64,000 nt of DNA from Sinomonas sp. R1AF57 (lineage in GTDB: Bacteria; Actinomycetota; Actinomycetes; Actinomycetales; Micrococcaceae). The stretch is from assembly GCF_002224485.1 (NCBI RefSeq), contig NZ_CP022463.1, positions 92,376 to 156,375 on the forward strand. The letters are read 5' to 3'. A program made the position numbers and the translations under genes. Under the pieces are notes generated by a model. It was not told where the DNA came from. It made no database searches and worked only from the letters and a program-made list of their open reading frames with translations. Position 1 is the first letter of the stretch. Every line of letters begins with the position of its first letter. This document shows positions 31,997 through 40,527 of this stretch, in pieces.

Positions 31997-34120
31997 TCAG
32001 TGGGTCTTGTCGGCAACGGGCTCATGGCGCAGGTACTCCCTCCGGAAGGTCCCGGTCCCGCCGGTGAGGCCGCGAAGCTCCACGGCATACCGCACGAGCT
32101 CGGAGTCAGGCACCTCGGCGCTCACGTCGGCGGCGCCGTCGCCCGTTGCCGTGGTCCCGGTGACGCGCCCGCGTCGCGAGGAGAGGTCGCTGATCACCGT
32201 GCCGACGTGCTCTTCGGGAACGCTGATTGTCACCGTCGAGACGGGCTCGAGGAGCTTGATCTTCGCTGCAGCCGCCGCCTCCCGCAGGGCCAGGGCGCCG
32301 GCAGCCTGGAACGCGGCGTCGGAGGAGTCCACGCTGTGCGTCTTCCCGCCCACGAGGGTGACGCGGATGTCCACCACCGGGAACCCCTCGGCGACGCCCT
32401 TGACCATCTGGGCTCGCACGCCCTTCTCGACCGACTCGATGAACGTCTTGGGGATGGCTCCGCCCACCACCCGGTCCTGGAACTCGAACCCGGCGCCGCG
32501 GGGCAGTGGCTCGACCTCGATGTCGCAGATCGCGTACTGCCCGTGGCCACCGGACTGCTTGACGTGCCGCCCGTGGCCCGCCGCCGCACTGGCGAACGTC
32601 TCGCGGAGGGGGGTCACGACGTCGACCGTCGAGAGCTTGACGCCCTGCTCCCGCAGCCGGTCGAGGACGGCCTCCGCGTGGGACTCGCCCATGCACCACA
32701 GGACCAGCTGGTGGGTCTCGGCGTTCCGCTCGACGCGGAGCGTCGGATCACCCGCGGCGACTTTCGCGAGGCTCTTCGCGAGCGCGTCCTCGTCCCCGTG
32801 CGACGCCGCCTCCACCGCGACCGGCAGCAGCGGCTCCGGCATGTCCCACGGCGCCATCAGGAGCGGCAGTTCCCGCGCCGAGATCGTGTCCCCGGTCTCG
32901 GCGGTGATGCGTGCGACGGCGCAAACGTCGCCCGCCACGGCCTGCGGCACGGCGTGGAGCGTGGACCCGAACGGCAGGTACACATGGCCGAGCCGCTCGT
33001 CGCTGTCGTGGTCGGGATGCCCGCGGTCGGCGAGGCCGTGGCCGGAAATGTGGACCGCGGTGTCGTCGCGCAGGGTCCCCGAGAACAGGCGGACGAGGCA
33101 GACGCGCCCCAGGAACGCGTCCACGGTGGTGCGCACGACCTCGCCCACGAGCGGTCCGTCCGGATCGCAGACGAGGTGCTTGACCGGCTTGCCGTCCAGG
33201 TCCGTGACCGCCGGGACGGGCCGCTCGGCGGGGGAGGGGAACCCGCGCCGGAGGATCTCGAGCAGCTCGGCGGTGCCGAGCCCGGTCGTGGCGGACGCCG
33301 GAATCACAGGGAAGAAGGCGCCTCGCGCCACGGCCTTCTCGAGGTCGTCGACGAGGACGTCGAAGCCGATCTCCTCACCGCCGAGATACCGGTCCATGAG
33401 GGTCTCGTCCTCGCTCTCGGCGATGATCCCCTCGATGAGCTCCCCGCGCGCGCCCTCCCACCCGGAGAGCTCCTCGGCCGTGGCCGGCCTGGTCTCGGGC
33501 TCGAGCTCATCGCCCGAGTAGTCCGACAGGGTTCCGGAGAGGAGGCCCACGAGCCGGCTCGGGGCGTCACCCCCGCGCAGCGGGAGGTACAGGGGCAGCA
33601 CGGACTCGCCGAAGGCGCCGCGGCAGAGGTCCAGGGCAGCGTCGTAGTCCGCGCGCGGGTGGTCCAGCCGGCTGATGACGACGGCGCGCGGCATCCCGAC
33701 CCGCTCGCATTCCTCCCAGAGGGCGCGGGTCGCGGCGTCGATCCCGTCGGACGCGGAGACGACGAACAGCGCCGCGTCCGCCGCCCGCAGTCCCGCCCGC
33801 AGCTCCCCGATGAAGTCCGCGTACCCCGGGGTGTCGAGGAAGTTCACCTTGGTGTCGCCCACCATGACCGGCACGGCCGAGAGCCCCACCGAGCGCTGCT
33901 GGTGGACAGCGGTCGGGTCCGAGTCGCCGATCGTGGTCCCCTCCACGATCGATCCCATGCGCGGGATCGCCCCGGTCGAGGCGAGGACGGCTTCGAGCAG
34001 AGTGGTCTTGCCCGATCCGGAATGGCCCACGAGGGCCACGTTGCGGATGAGCTCGGGGCGGCTCACCGCGGCGGCGGAGCCGGGCCCCTTCACGGGTCCG
34101 CTGGTCCCTTTCCCAGACAT
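31997..34120 (-). CDS. Elongation factor G-like protein (EF-G2)
   Basis: A 707-aa EF-G paralogue with the usual five domains: GTPase (about 1-290), domain II, III and the SGGHGQYAICDIEVEPLPRG domain IV loop, then domain V. G1 is GHSGSGKTT and G3 is DTPGYADF, but the switch I RGITI motif reads RSVGLS and the G4 NKxD is SRLD (ISRLDHPRADY). Such EF-G-like proteins are common in actinobacteria beside canonical FusA and are not the main translocase; role is uncertain. AGGAGGACC precedes the ATG. It is followed at 85 nt by hutG on the same strand, possibly with read-through. Confidence 0.88.
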   Translation of the reverse strand: MSGKGTSGPVKGPGSAAAVSRPELIRNVALVGHSGSGKTTLLEAVLASTGAIPRMGSIVEGTTIGDSDPTAVHQQRSVGLSAVPVMVGDTKVNFLDTPGYADFIGELRAGLRAADAALFVVSASDGIDAATRALWEECERVGMPRAVVISRLDHPRADYDAALDLCRGAFGESVLPLYLPLRGGDAPSRLVGLLSGTLSDYSGDELEPETRPATAEELSGWEGARGELIEGIIAESEDETLMDRYLGGEEIGFDVLVDDLEKAVARGAFFPVIPASATTGLGTAELLEILRRGFPSPAERPVPAVTDLDGKPVKHLVCDPDGPLVGEVVRTTVDAFLGRVCLVRLFSGTLRDDTAVHISGHGLADRGHPDHDSDERLGHVYLPFGSTLHAVPQAVAGDVCAVARITAETGDTISARELPLLMAPWDMPEPLLPVAVEAASHGDEDALAKSLAKVAAGDPTLRVERNAETHQLVLWCMGESHAEAVLDRLREQGVKLSTVDVVTPLRETFASAAAGHGRHVKQSGGHGQYAICDIEVEPLPRGAGFEFQDRVVGGAIPKTFIESVEKGVRAQMVKGVAEGFPVVDIRVTLVGGKTHSVDSSDAAFQAAGALALREAAAAAKIKLLEPVSTVTISVPEEHVGTVISDLSSRRGRVTGTTATGDGAADVSAEVPDSELVRYAVELRGLTGGTGTFRREYLRHEPVADKTH

Positions 34121-34286
34121 CAGGTCCTCCTGAGCGCCACGTGCCCGCAGGGGGCGGATGGAATCGTTGTCCTATCCTGCCCCCCATCCTCCGCGGGGGC
34201 GAGGATTGCCGCCGAGCTATTCCGTGAGGAGGCGGCGAGGGCGCCCGGGTGGCGAGCGATGCCGGTCCGACGATCGGTGCTCACCC

Positions 34287-34337
34287 GCATGATCGGTGCT
34301 GGTCGCCGCCGATCGTGCGGGCGCGCACCGATCATGC
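34287..34337 (-). terminator. Inverted repeat cluster downstream of the FMN reductase gene
   Basis: GCATGATCGGTGC (34287-34299) pairs exactly with 34325-34337; additional CGATCGGTGC-like copies lie at about 34271-34280 and in the loop. The region 34121-34409 (289 nt) holds no gene that I can support. Next to it (about 34346-34395) are repeats of GAGTGCCCGAG/GAGTGGCC. The hairpin could end the reductase transcript, but the multiple copies also look like an intergenic repeat. Confidence 0.4.
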
Positions 34338-34409
34338 TGGTTGGTGGCCGAGTGCCCGAGGGCCCGAGTGGCCGGGTGCCCGAGCGGCCAGGTCCGAGGC
34401 GGCGGGCCT

Positions 34410-34979
34410 TCAGCGCTCGCGCGGCAGGACCGTCAGCACGCGCTCCACGAACAGCCCGAACTCCTCCATGAAGTGGCGCAGGAATTCCTCGGTGCTCGCG
34501 TCGCTGACCTCACCGTCGTCGCTGAACACGCCAGGGACGTACTGGATGTACGCCTCAGGGGCGTTCATCTGCGGGGAGTTGCAGAACGAAAGGATGCTGC
34601 GGAGGTTCTGCTGCGCCACGGCGGTCCCGATCTTGCCCGGGGAGGCGCCGATCACGGCGCTCGGCTTGCGGTTGAACGAGTTCGTGCCCCACGGCCGGGA
34701 GGCCCAGTCGATCGCATTCTTGAGGGATCCGGGAATGTCGCGGTTGTACTCGGGGGTGACGAACAGGACGGCATCGACTCGCTCGATCGCCTCCTTGAGC
34801 GCACGGCCCTCGGCGGGGAAGTCCGCATCGAGGTCGTGGTTGTAGAGGGGGAGGTCCTTGATCGGGATCTCCTCGAACTCCAGGGAGTCCGGGGCGAGGC
34901 GGATGAGCGCCTTGGAGAGCGTGCGGTTGATGGACTTCTGGGACAGGCTGCCGATGAAGTAGCCGACGGTGTAGGCCAT
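34410..34979 (-). CDS. NADPH-dependent FMN reductase family protein
   Basis: A 189-aa flavodoxin-fold reductase. The phosphate loop GYFIGSLSQKSINRTLSKAL (about 5-24), the central FVTPEYNRDIPGSLKNAIDW (PEYN motif) and ASPGKIGTAVAQQNLRSIL are diagnostic for NAD(P)H:FMN/quinone reductases of the YieF/ChrR/SsuE group. It probably reduces quinones or flavins in the cytoplasm as part of redox defence. GGAAGGAAACCCCG precedes MAYTVGYF; the ten codons upstream in the ORF are not used. It is monocistronic. Confidence 0.88.
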   Translation of the reverse strand: MAYTVGYFIGSLSQKSINRTLSKALIRLAPDSLEFEEIPIKDLPLYNHDLDADFPAEGRALKEAIERVDAVLFVTPEYNRDIPGSLKNAIDWASRPWGTNSFNRKPSAVIGASPGKIGTAVAQQNLRSILSFCNSPQMNAPEAYIQYVPGVFSDDGEVSDASTEEFLRHFMEEFGLFVERVLTVLPRER

Positions 34980-35111
34980 CGGGGTTTCCTTCCGTTGCCG
35001 GTGCGGCACCGCAGGGGTGCCGGGCAGCGGACCCGGCGCGGCGCCGCCGTCAGCCTATGACGACGGCGCGGCGCGGTGAAGGGCTGCGCCGAGCAGCTAC
35101 CTGCCGAGCGG

Positions 35112-36563
35112 CTACATGCCGAGCAGCTGCTCGACCGGGCCGATGCCGAAGAAGAGCAGGAACGCCGCCGCGACGGCCCACATGAGCGGGTGGATCTCCT
35201 TGGCACGGCCCTGGAAGGCGCGCACGAGGACGTAGGAGATGAAGCCCGCGCCGAGGCCGTTGGCGATGGAGTACGTGAAGGGCATGAGGCCGATCGTGAG
35301 GAACGCGGGGATCGCGATCCCGATGTCGTGCCAGTCGATCTTGGCGACCTGCTGGAACATGAGGAAGCCCACGACGACGAGCGCCGGCGCCACCGCCTCG
35401 AACGGCACGAGGTTGATGAGCGGGGTCAGGAACATCGCCAGGATCAGGAGCGCGCCCGTGACGACCGAGGCGAGGCCCGTGCGGGCACCCTCGCCGATGC
35501 CCGCGCCGGACTCGACGAAGATCTGGTTCGACGAGATCGAGGAGCCGCCACCGGCGATCGCACCGAAAGCGTCGACGAGGAGGACACGGTCGACGTTGGG
35601 AATCTGTCCGTCCTTGCCCATCGTCCCGGCCTCACGGGCCAGCCCGACCATGGTGCCCATCGCGTCGAAGAAGATGCTCAGGAGGATCACGAAGGCCATG
35701 AGCAGGGCGCCCAGGGTGCCGAGGTGCGCGAAGGCGCCGAAGGGATTCGCCTGTCCGATGAGGCTCAGGTCGACCGGTGAGACGTCGCCGAGGCCCGGCA
35801 CGACGAGGGACCATCCGGCCGGATTCGGCGCCTTGCCCGGCGCCACCGATGGGCCGATGTGGAACACCTGCTCGAGGATGTTCGCGAGCAGGGTGGCGGC
35901 GAGGATGCCGATGAGCAGGGCCCCGCGGACCTTGCGGACCATGAGCGCGATGGTCAGGACGAGCCCGACGACGAACACCAGCGTGGGCCAGCCCAGCAGC
36001 TTGCCGCCCGCCCCCAGCCCGAGGGGAACGGTGGTCCCCGCCGCGTCCGGGATGCGGCGGACGAAGCCCGCGTTGACGAGGCCGATCAGGGCGATGAAGA
36101 CGCCGATGCCCACGACGATGGCGGTCTTGAGGCCCTCCGGGACGGCGCGGAACACGGCGGTCCGGAACCCGGTCAGCACGAGGATGAACATCACCACACC
36201 GGCAACGACGACGAGGCCCATGACGTCCGGCCAGGTCACCCCCGGGTTGGTCGCGACGGTCACCGCGACGAAGGCGTTGACGCCCAGCCCCGTCGCGAGC
36301 GCGAACGGGTGCTTGGCCCACACGCCCATGGCGATCGTGAGGAGGCCTGCGACGAGCGCTGTCGCGGCGGCCACACGCGGGATGCCCAGCGTGTTCCCGG
36401 CCGAGTCCGCGCCGGAGAGGATGAGGGGGTTGAGGACCACGATGTAGCTCATCGCGAAGAACGTGGCGAGGCCGCCGCGGATCTCGCGCGCAACCGACGA
36501 GCCGCGCTCGCTGATCTTGAAGTAACGGTCCACTGCGGATGTCGTTGCCGTAGCCGTTGCCAT
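35112..36563 (-). CDS. NCS2 family (AzgA-type) purine permease
   Basis: A 483-aa permease with about 12-14 helices. RYFKISERGSSVAREIRGGLATFFAMSYIVVLNPLIL at the N-terminus (quoted in part: GLATFFAMSYIVVLNP), GVNAFVAVTVA, FFDAMGTMVGLAREAG and the GGGSSISSNQIFVESGAGIGEGARTGLASVVTG segment are typical of the AzgA/PbuG/GhxP branch, which takes up adenine, guanine or hypoxanthine by proton symport. ACAGGAGTGCCC precedes MATATATT. It is monocistronic. Confidence 0.9.
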   Translation of the reverse strand: MATATATTSAVDRYFKISERGSSVAREIRGGLATFFAMSYIVVLNPLILSGADSAGNTLGIPRVAAATALVAGLLTIAMGVWAKHPFALATGLGVNAFVAVTVATNPGVTWPDVMGLVVVAGVVMFILVLTGFRTAVFRAVPEGLKTAIVVGIGVFIALIGLVNAGFVRRIPDAAGTTVPLGLGAGGKLLGWPTLVFVVGLVLTIALMVRKVRGALLIGILAATLLANILEQVFHIGPSVAPGKAPNPAGWSLVVPGLGDVSPVDLSLIGQANPFGAFAHLGTLGALLMAFVILLSIFFDAMGTMVGLAREAGTMGKDGQIPNVDRVLLVDAFGAIAGGGSSISSNQIFVESGAGIGEGARTGLASVVTGALLILAMFLTPLINLVPFEAVAPALVVVGFLMFQQVAKIDWHDIGIAIPAFLTIGLMPFTYSIANGLGAGFISYVLVRAFQGRAKEIHPLMWAVAAAFLLFFGIGPVEQLLGM

Positions 36564-36687
36564 GGGCACTCCTGTGGGGGCGGTGATGGGGGTGATTCGG
36601 AGGCGGCGACGCAGCCGGCCGGGGACAATCCTACTCGTCAGTTGCGGCCCGGTTGTTCTACACAACGTCGAAACCTAGGCTGGTGAG

Positions 36688-37356
36688 ATGCAGATCATCC
36701 CCTCCTTCCCCCGGCTGCGTGCTGCCGCGCGGGCGGCGGTCGCGCCCGTGCTCGCTGCGTTCGCGCTCGCGGCACTCGTCCTCGTGGCCACTCCGGCACC
36801 GGCCCTCGCGCACGACGCTCTCGAGGGTTCCTCCCCGGCCTCCGGTGCCACTGCGGCCACCGCCCCGGGTGAGATCCGCCTCGACTTTTCCGAGAGGCCT
36901 CTGGGCGTCGGCGCCGAGGTCAGGGTCACCGACCCGTCCGGCACGTCCTGGTCCGAGGGCTCCCCGGAGGTCGTCGACCGCAGCCTCCACCAGAAGCTGC
37001 GCGCCGGCGCGCCGGCAGGGCAGTACACCGTGGTGTGGCGCGTCGTGAGCTCCGATTCGCACCCCATCGAGGGAACGTTCGCCTACACGGTGGCGCAGGG
37101 AAGCACGACGCCGGCCGGGGCGTCCGGGGCGTCCTCCTCGCCGTCCGCCGCGGGGCCGGGGATCCAGGCCTCGCAGCCGGGCACCATCGAGACCCCCGCG
37201 GCGGTGCCGACGGCGCAGAACGACTTCCCGTGGATGATCGTCGTGTTCGCCGTCGTGGCCGTGGGCCTGCTGGCCGCGCTGGGCGTCGGGGCCCGGCGCC
37301 GCCTCGCCCCGGGCGACGGGGAGAACGACGAGGTCAGCGAGGACCGCGAGGCCTGA
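36688..37356 (+). CDS. CopC-domain copper resistance protein with C-terminal membrane anchor
   Basis: A 222-aa exported protein. A long Sec signal ends in PAPALA, so the mature protein starts HDALEGSSPASGA, where the N-terminal His is a copper ligand in CopC. The rest of the beta-sandwich follows (GEIRLDFSERPLGVGAEVRVTDPSG, VVWRVVSSDSHPIEGTFAYTV with the second His motif). An Ala/Ser/Pro linker and a single C-terminal helix (about 178-202) anchor it to the outer face of the membrane. TAGGCT ends 6 nt before the ATG: leaderless. No CopD or copper ATPase is adjacent. Confidence 0.85.
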   Translation: MQIIPSFPRLRAAARAAVAPVLAAFALAALVLVATPAPALAHDALEGSSPASGATAATAPGEIRLDFSERPLGVGAEVRVTDPSGTSWSEGSPEVVDRSLHQKLRAGAPAGQYTVVWRVVSSDSHPIEGTFAYTVAQGSTTPAGASGASSSPSAAGPGIQASQPGTIETPAAVPTAQNDFPWMIVVFAVVAVGLLAALGVGARRRLAPGDGENDEVSEDREA

Positions 37357-37377
37357 GCCCCGCGCCTCCGGGCGTCC

Positions 37378-38025
37378 TCAGGCGTGCTGCAGGCCGGCGC
37401 CGAGCCGGGCGGCTGCGTCCGCGCCGACCGACTTGGCCTGGCGCAGCACCTCGCGGGCGCTGAGCGCCTCGAGGTCGGTGACGCCGATGAGGTACAGCCC
37501 GATCTCGGCGAGCCCGGCCATGAGGTGCTCGCCGAGGGAGTAGCCGAGGTCGGCGAGGAACCGGCGCAGCTGGTTGTGGGCGCACCGGGTGAGGATCACC
37601 GCGTCGGCGAGCAGCACGCCGTCGTCCGTGCGCACCGCCCACTGGACGGGTGCGCCCGGCTCGGGGGACTCGACCAGCGCGAGGTGCCGGGCGGGGACGT
37701 GATGGCGCACGTCGAGCCGGTGGCTTGCGGCGTACTTGCGGAGGTGCCGCAGCACCTCGAGGTACTCGGCGGACTCGGCGCTCGAGAGGTCTGCGACGCG
37801 CAGGGCCGAGGTGGCCGTGCTGGGGGAGGAGGACTCGAGGCCGTCCACGGTGACCGTCTCGATCCCGAGGCGGCTGAGCTCGGCGGCGACCGCGAGGCCC
37901 GACAGGCCCGTGCCGATCACAACGGCGCTGGTGTGCTCGGGATGCCCGTCAGCGACCCCTCCGCCCGGTTGGCCGTCGGGGTAGAACGGCTGAACACCTG
38001 GACGCGGCGAAACCGACACGGACAT
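37378..38025 (-). CDS. Rossmann-fold FAD/NAD(P) flavoprotein-like protein, short
   Basis: A 215-aa protein with one dinucleotide-binding motif, VVIGTGLSGLAVAAELSRLGIETVTVDG (key part GTGLSGLAVAAEL, about 37-49), and a short C-terminal half (DGVLLADAVILTRCAHNQLRRFLADLG). Full flavin monooxygenases are about twice this length, so this is either a degenerate or minimal family member. The start MSVSVSPRPG follows GGGGAGG directly; the longer ORF is less likely. It is convergent with the CopC gene (21 nt apart). Confidence 0.55.
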   Translation of the reverse strand: MSVSVSPRPGVQPFYPDGQPGGGVADGHPEHTSAVVIGTGLSGLAVAAELSRLGIETVTVDGLESSSPSTATSALRVADLSSAESAEYLEVLRHLRKYAASHRLDVRHHVPARHLALVESPEPGAPVQWAVRTDDGVLLADAVILTRCAHNQLRRFLADLGYSLGEHLMAGLAEIGLYLIGVTDLEALSAREVLRQAKSVGADAAARLGAGLQHA

Positions 38026-38269
38026 CCTCCCCGGGCAGGACAGACTGGAATGGAAGCTGCGCGCCCCTCCCCCCAGACTGCTCGCAGACGCGTGCCGTCG
38101 GGGCACCCGTGAGGGCCCCGGCCGGCGACAACGAGTTGAACCTTACAGAAGATCCGCGTCGATGGGTAGACAGATGTCAGGCAGGTTCGAGGGCCCCCGG
38201 GAGGGGCTCTCGGAGGGGCCGCCGGGATGCCGGCGTGGAGGGTTGACCACCCCTGAAAACCGGCGGAGA

Positions 38270-38296
38270 TTGAGTGTGAGAGGGGCGTGTTAGGCT
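38270..38296 (+). promoter_or_regulatory. Promoter of the tandem universal stress protein gene
   Basis: TTGAGT (38270-38275) and TAGGCT (38291-38296), 15 nt apart, lie 24 nt before the ATG. The gap 38026-38319 (294 nt) otherwise holds only GC-rich short dyads (for example GTGCC-N5-GGCAC near 38096) and no gene that I can support. Confidence 0.45.
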
Positions 38297-38319
38297 CGCA
38301 GCGAGTCGAGGAGGAAGCC

Positions 38320-39360
38320 ATGGCAGACCAGCTCCACCCGCAGGATGGCGCGGCCGGAAGGGACTCCGCCGAGTCGGATCTCCCCACCGGGATCGTCGTG
38401 GGCGTGGACGGCTCCGAACACGGGCACTGTGCACTCATGTGGGCCGCCGCAGAGGCGAAGCGCCGTCGGCGCCCCCTGCACGTCGTGACCGCCTACAGCG
38501 TCCCCCTCTTCGCCGCATCGGGCCTCGACGGAGGCTACGCGAGCTTCGACGACACCGTGATCCGCGACGGAGCCGAGGCAGTCCTGAAGGAGGCCGTCGA
38601 GAAGCTCGGCGAGGTCGACGGCGTCGAGGTCACCTCCTCCGTCGAATCCGGCGACGCGTCCGGCGTCCTCCTCGAGTTCTCCAAGGCCGCCGAGCTCCTC
38701 GTGTTCGGAACCCGGGGCCGCGGAGGCTTCGTGGGCAGGCTCCTCGGGTCTGTCTCCAGCGCACTCCCGGCCCACGCCGCCTGCCCGACGGTGACCGTCC
38801 CGCTGCGCTTCGCCGAGAGGATCGGCGAGGAGATCGAGGACAGGCACCTCAAGGCCGAGCAGGCCAAGGAGGGCCACGCGTCCCTCGAGCACGTGGTCGC
38901 TGTCGGCGTCGACGGCTCGGACCAGGCCCGGGTCGCCGTCCTGGTCGCCGCGGAGGAGGCCATGATGATGGGCGTGCCCCTGCGGGTGGTGTGCGCCGTC
39001 CCGCAGTTCAGCGGCAGCCTGGCGTGGGTCCCGGCGCCCGTGGACCGGGAGCAGCTGTTCGAGGACATCCGCGCCCAGCTCAAGGCCGGCGTCGCGTGGC
39101 TCCAGAGCCACTTCCCCGACCTCGAGGTGCAGACGAGCCTTCTCGACGGGGCTCCGGTGGACGTCCTGGTCGAGGTCTCCCGCACCGTCGAGCTGCTCGT
39201 CCTGGGAACCCGCGGCCGCGGCGGCTTCACCGGCATGCTGCTCGGCTCGACCTCGGACGGTGTGCTGCACCACGCGAAGGGCCCCGTCATGGTGGTCCCC
39301 GACCATGCCGACGAGCGTCTCGCCGACCGGGCCAGCTTCGGCCCGATGCTCGCCCCCTGA
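38320..39360 (+). CDS. Universal stress protein with two USP domains
   Basis: A 346-aa tandem UspA-type protein. Each half begins with a V-G-V-D-G-S strand (IVVGVDGSEHGHCALMWAA at about 24 and VVAVGVDGSDQARVAVLVAA at about 197) and ends with the ATP-binding GTRGRGGFVGRLLGS / GTRGRGGFTGMLLGS loop (G-x2-G-x9-G-S). ATP-binding USPs respond to starvation, hypoxia and oxidative stress in actinobacteria. GAGGAGGAAGCC is a strong Shine-Dalgarno; the ORF extends 11 codons upstream without support. A terminator follows. Confidence 0.92.
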   Translation: MADQLHPQDGAAGRDSAESDLPTGIVVGVDGSEHGHCALMWAAAEAKRRRRPLHVVTAYSVPLFAASGLDGGYASFDDTVIRDGAEAVLKEAVEKLGEVDGVEVTSSVESGDASGVLLEFSKAAELLVFGTRGRGGFVGRLLGSVSSALPAHAACPTVTVPLRFAERIGEEIEDRHLKAEQAKEGHASLEHVVAVGVDGSDQARVAVLVAAEEAMMMGVPLRVVCAVPQFSGSLAWVPAPVDREQLFEDIRAQLKAGVAWLQSHFPDLEVQTSLLDGAPVDVLVEVSRTVELLVLGTRGRGGFTGMLLGSTSDGVLHHAKGPVMVVPDHADERLADRASFGPMLAP

Positions 39361-39383
39361 CGCAACCCTTCTGCAGGACCCAC

Positions 39384-39424
39384 GACGGCGGTGGGCTGGC
39401 GCACGGAGCCTGCCCACCGCCGTC
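39384..39424 (+). terminator. Terminator after the universal stress protein gene
   Basis: GACGGCGGTGGGC (39384-39396) and its exact complement (39412-39424) form a 13-bp stem with a 15-nt loop, 23 nt after the stop; TTGGTT follows. It separates the stress gene from the ars promoter, whose -35 begins 5 nt later. Confidence 0.7.
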
Positions 39425-39428
39425 TTGG

Positions 39429-39465
39429 TTGCAGCGCGGGATCAGACATGCAAACATGTGCATGT
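39429..39465 (+). promoter_or_regulatory. ars promoter and probable ArsR operator
   Basis: TTGCAG (39429-39434), a 17-nt spacer and AAACAT (39452-39457) form the promoter, with the arsR GTG 6 nt after the -10, so the transcript is probably leaderless. An imperfectly symmetric dyad ACATGC-N8-GCATGT (39446-39465) covers the -10 and the first base pairs of arsR. This is where an autorepressing ArsR would bind. Binding is inferred from position and symmetry. Confidence 0.6.
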
Positions 39466-39829
39466 GTCTATATCATTGAGTGCGGCCCAGGCCCCCGTCC
39501 AGCCCGGCGCGGCCTGCTGCTCGCCGCTGTCCGGGGAGCCGCTCTCCGAAGCCGAGGCGGAGAAGGCGGCCCCGGCGCTCAAGGCGCTCGGCGACCCCGT
39601 CAGGCTCAGGCTCATGTCCCTCATCGCCGCCCACGAGGACGGCGAAGCCTGCGTGTGCGACCTCAACGAGGCCTTCGAGCTCTCGCAGCCGACCATCAGC
39701 CGCCACCTGAAGATCCTCCACGACGCCGGCCTCCTCGAGCGCGAGAAGCGCGGAGTGTGGGTCTACTACCGTGCCCGCACTGAAGCGCTCGGCGGCCTGG
39801 CGGCCCTCATCTCGGGTTCCGCCGCGTGA
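39464..39829 (+). CDS. arsR: ArsR/SmtB family arsenic-responsive repressor
   Basis: A 121-aa winged-helix repressor. The helix KALGDPVRLRLMSLIAAHEDGEACVCDLNEAF contains the ACVCDL motif, matching the As(III)-binding ELCVCDL of classic ArsR, followed by the recognition helix LSQPTISRHLKILHDAGLLEREKRGVWVYYRA (key part QPTISRHLKILHDAG). Two more Cys (GAACCSP) lie near the N-terminus and might add ligands. The GTG at 39464 is chosen because the -10 box ends 6 nt before it. It overlaps the channel gene by 4 nt (GTGA) and heads a four-gene arsenic operon. Confidence 0.9.
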   Translation: MSISLSAAQAPVQPGAACCSPLSGEPLSEAEAEKAAPALKALGDPVRLRLMSLIAAHEDGEACVCDLNEAFELSQPTISRHLKILHDAGLLEREKRGVWVYYRARTEALGGLAALISGSAA

Positions 39830-40527
39830 CCCGTGAGACGGTGCGGCGCGCGGCCGCCGAGTGTGTCGGCACCGCCTTCCTGGTACTTGCTGTGGTCGGT
39901 TCGGGGATCATGGCGTCGAGGCTGTCCCCAGCGGACACCGGGCTGGCGCTGCTGGAGAACAGCATCGCCACCGGCGCGGCGCTCGTGGCCCTGATCATTG
40001 CGCTCCAGCCGGTGTCGGCATCGTTCAACCCCGTCGTGAGCCTTGTCGAACGCGCTCTCGGCCTGATCGACACCCGGACCACGCTGGTCCTCATCGCCTC
40101 CCAGATCGCGGGAGGACTCGCGGGCACGGTTCTGGCCAACCTCATGTTCGGCCTCGACGCCGTGTCCCTGTCCGGCCACGAGCGCTCGGGCCCGGGGCTG
40201 TGGCTGGGCGAGGCGGTGGCAACCATCGGCCTGCTGCTCATCGTCTTCGGCACTGTCCGCTCGGGACGCGCCGACCGGGTGGCGTTCGCCGTCGGCGGCT
40301 ATATCGCAGCGGCGTACTGGTTCACGAGTTCGACCAGCTTCGCCAACCCTGCCGTCACCATCGCACGGTCCATCACGGACACGTTCGCCGGGATCACTCC
40401 TGCCTCGGTGCCCGGCTTCGTCGTCGCGCAGCTGGTTGGCGGCGTCGTCGGGTTCCTGCTCGTCCGGCTCCTCTACCCCTCCCTGACCGGTGCCGCCGAT
40501 TCAGCCAATCGAAAGGTCCTCTCATGA
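39826..40527 (+). CDS. MIP/aquaporin-family channel of the arsenic operon (AqpS-like)
   Basis: A 233-aa channel with six hydrophobic helices. The two pore boxes are NPV in SASFNPVVSLVERA and NPA in SFANPAVTIARS; the residue after the second box is Val-Thr instead of the Arg found in most aquaporins, which should widen the filter. Position between arsR and arsC matches aqpS of rhizobial ars operons, where the channel lets arsenite leave the cell down its gradient. It starts with GTG overlapping the arsR stop and overlaps arsC by 4 nt. No ArsB or Acr3 pump is present in the window. Confidence 0.85.
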   Translation: MTRETVRRAAAECVGTAFLVLAVVGSGIMASRLSPADTGLALLENSIATGAALVALIIALQPVSASFNPVVSLVERALGLIDTRTTLVLIASQIAGGLAGTVLANLMFGLDAVSLSGHERSGPGLWLGEAVATIGLLLIVFGTVRSGRADRVAFAVGGYIAAAYWFTSSTSFANPAVTIARSITDTFAGITPASVPGFVVAQLVGGVVGFLLVRLLYPSLTGAADSANRKVLS

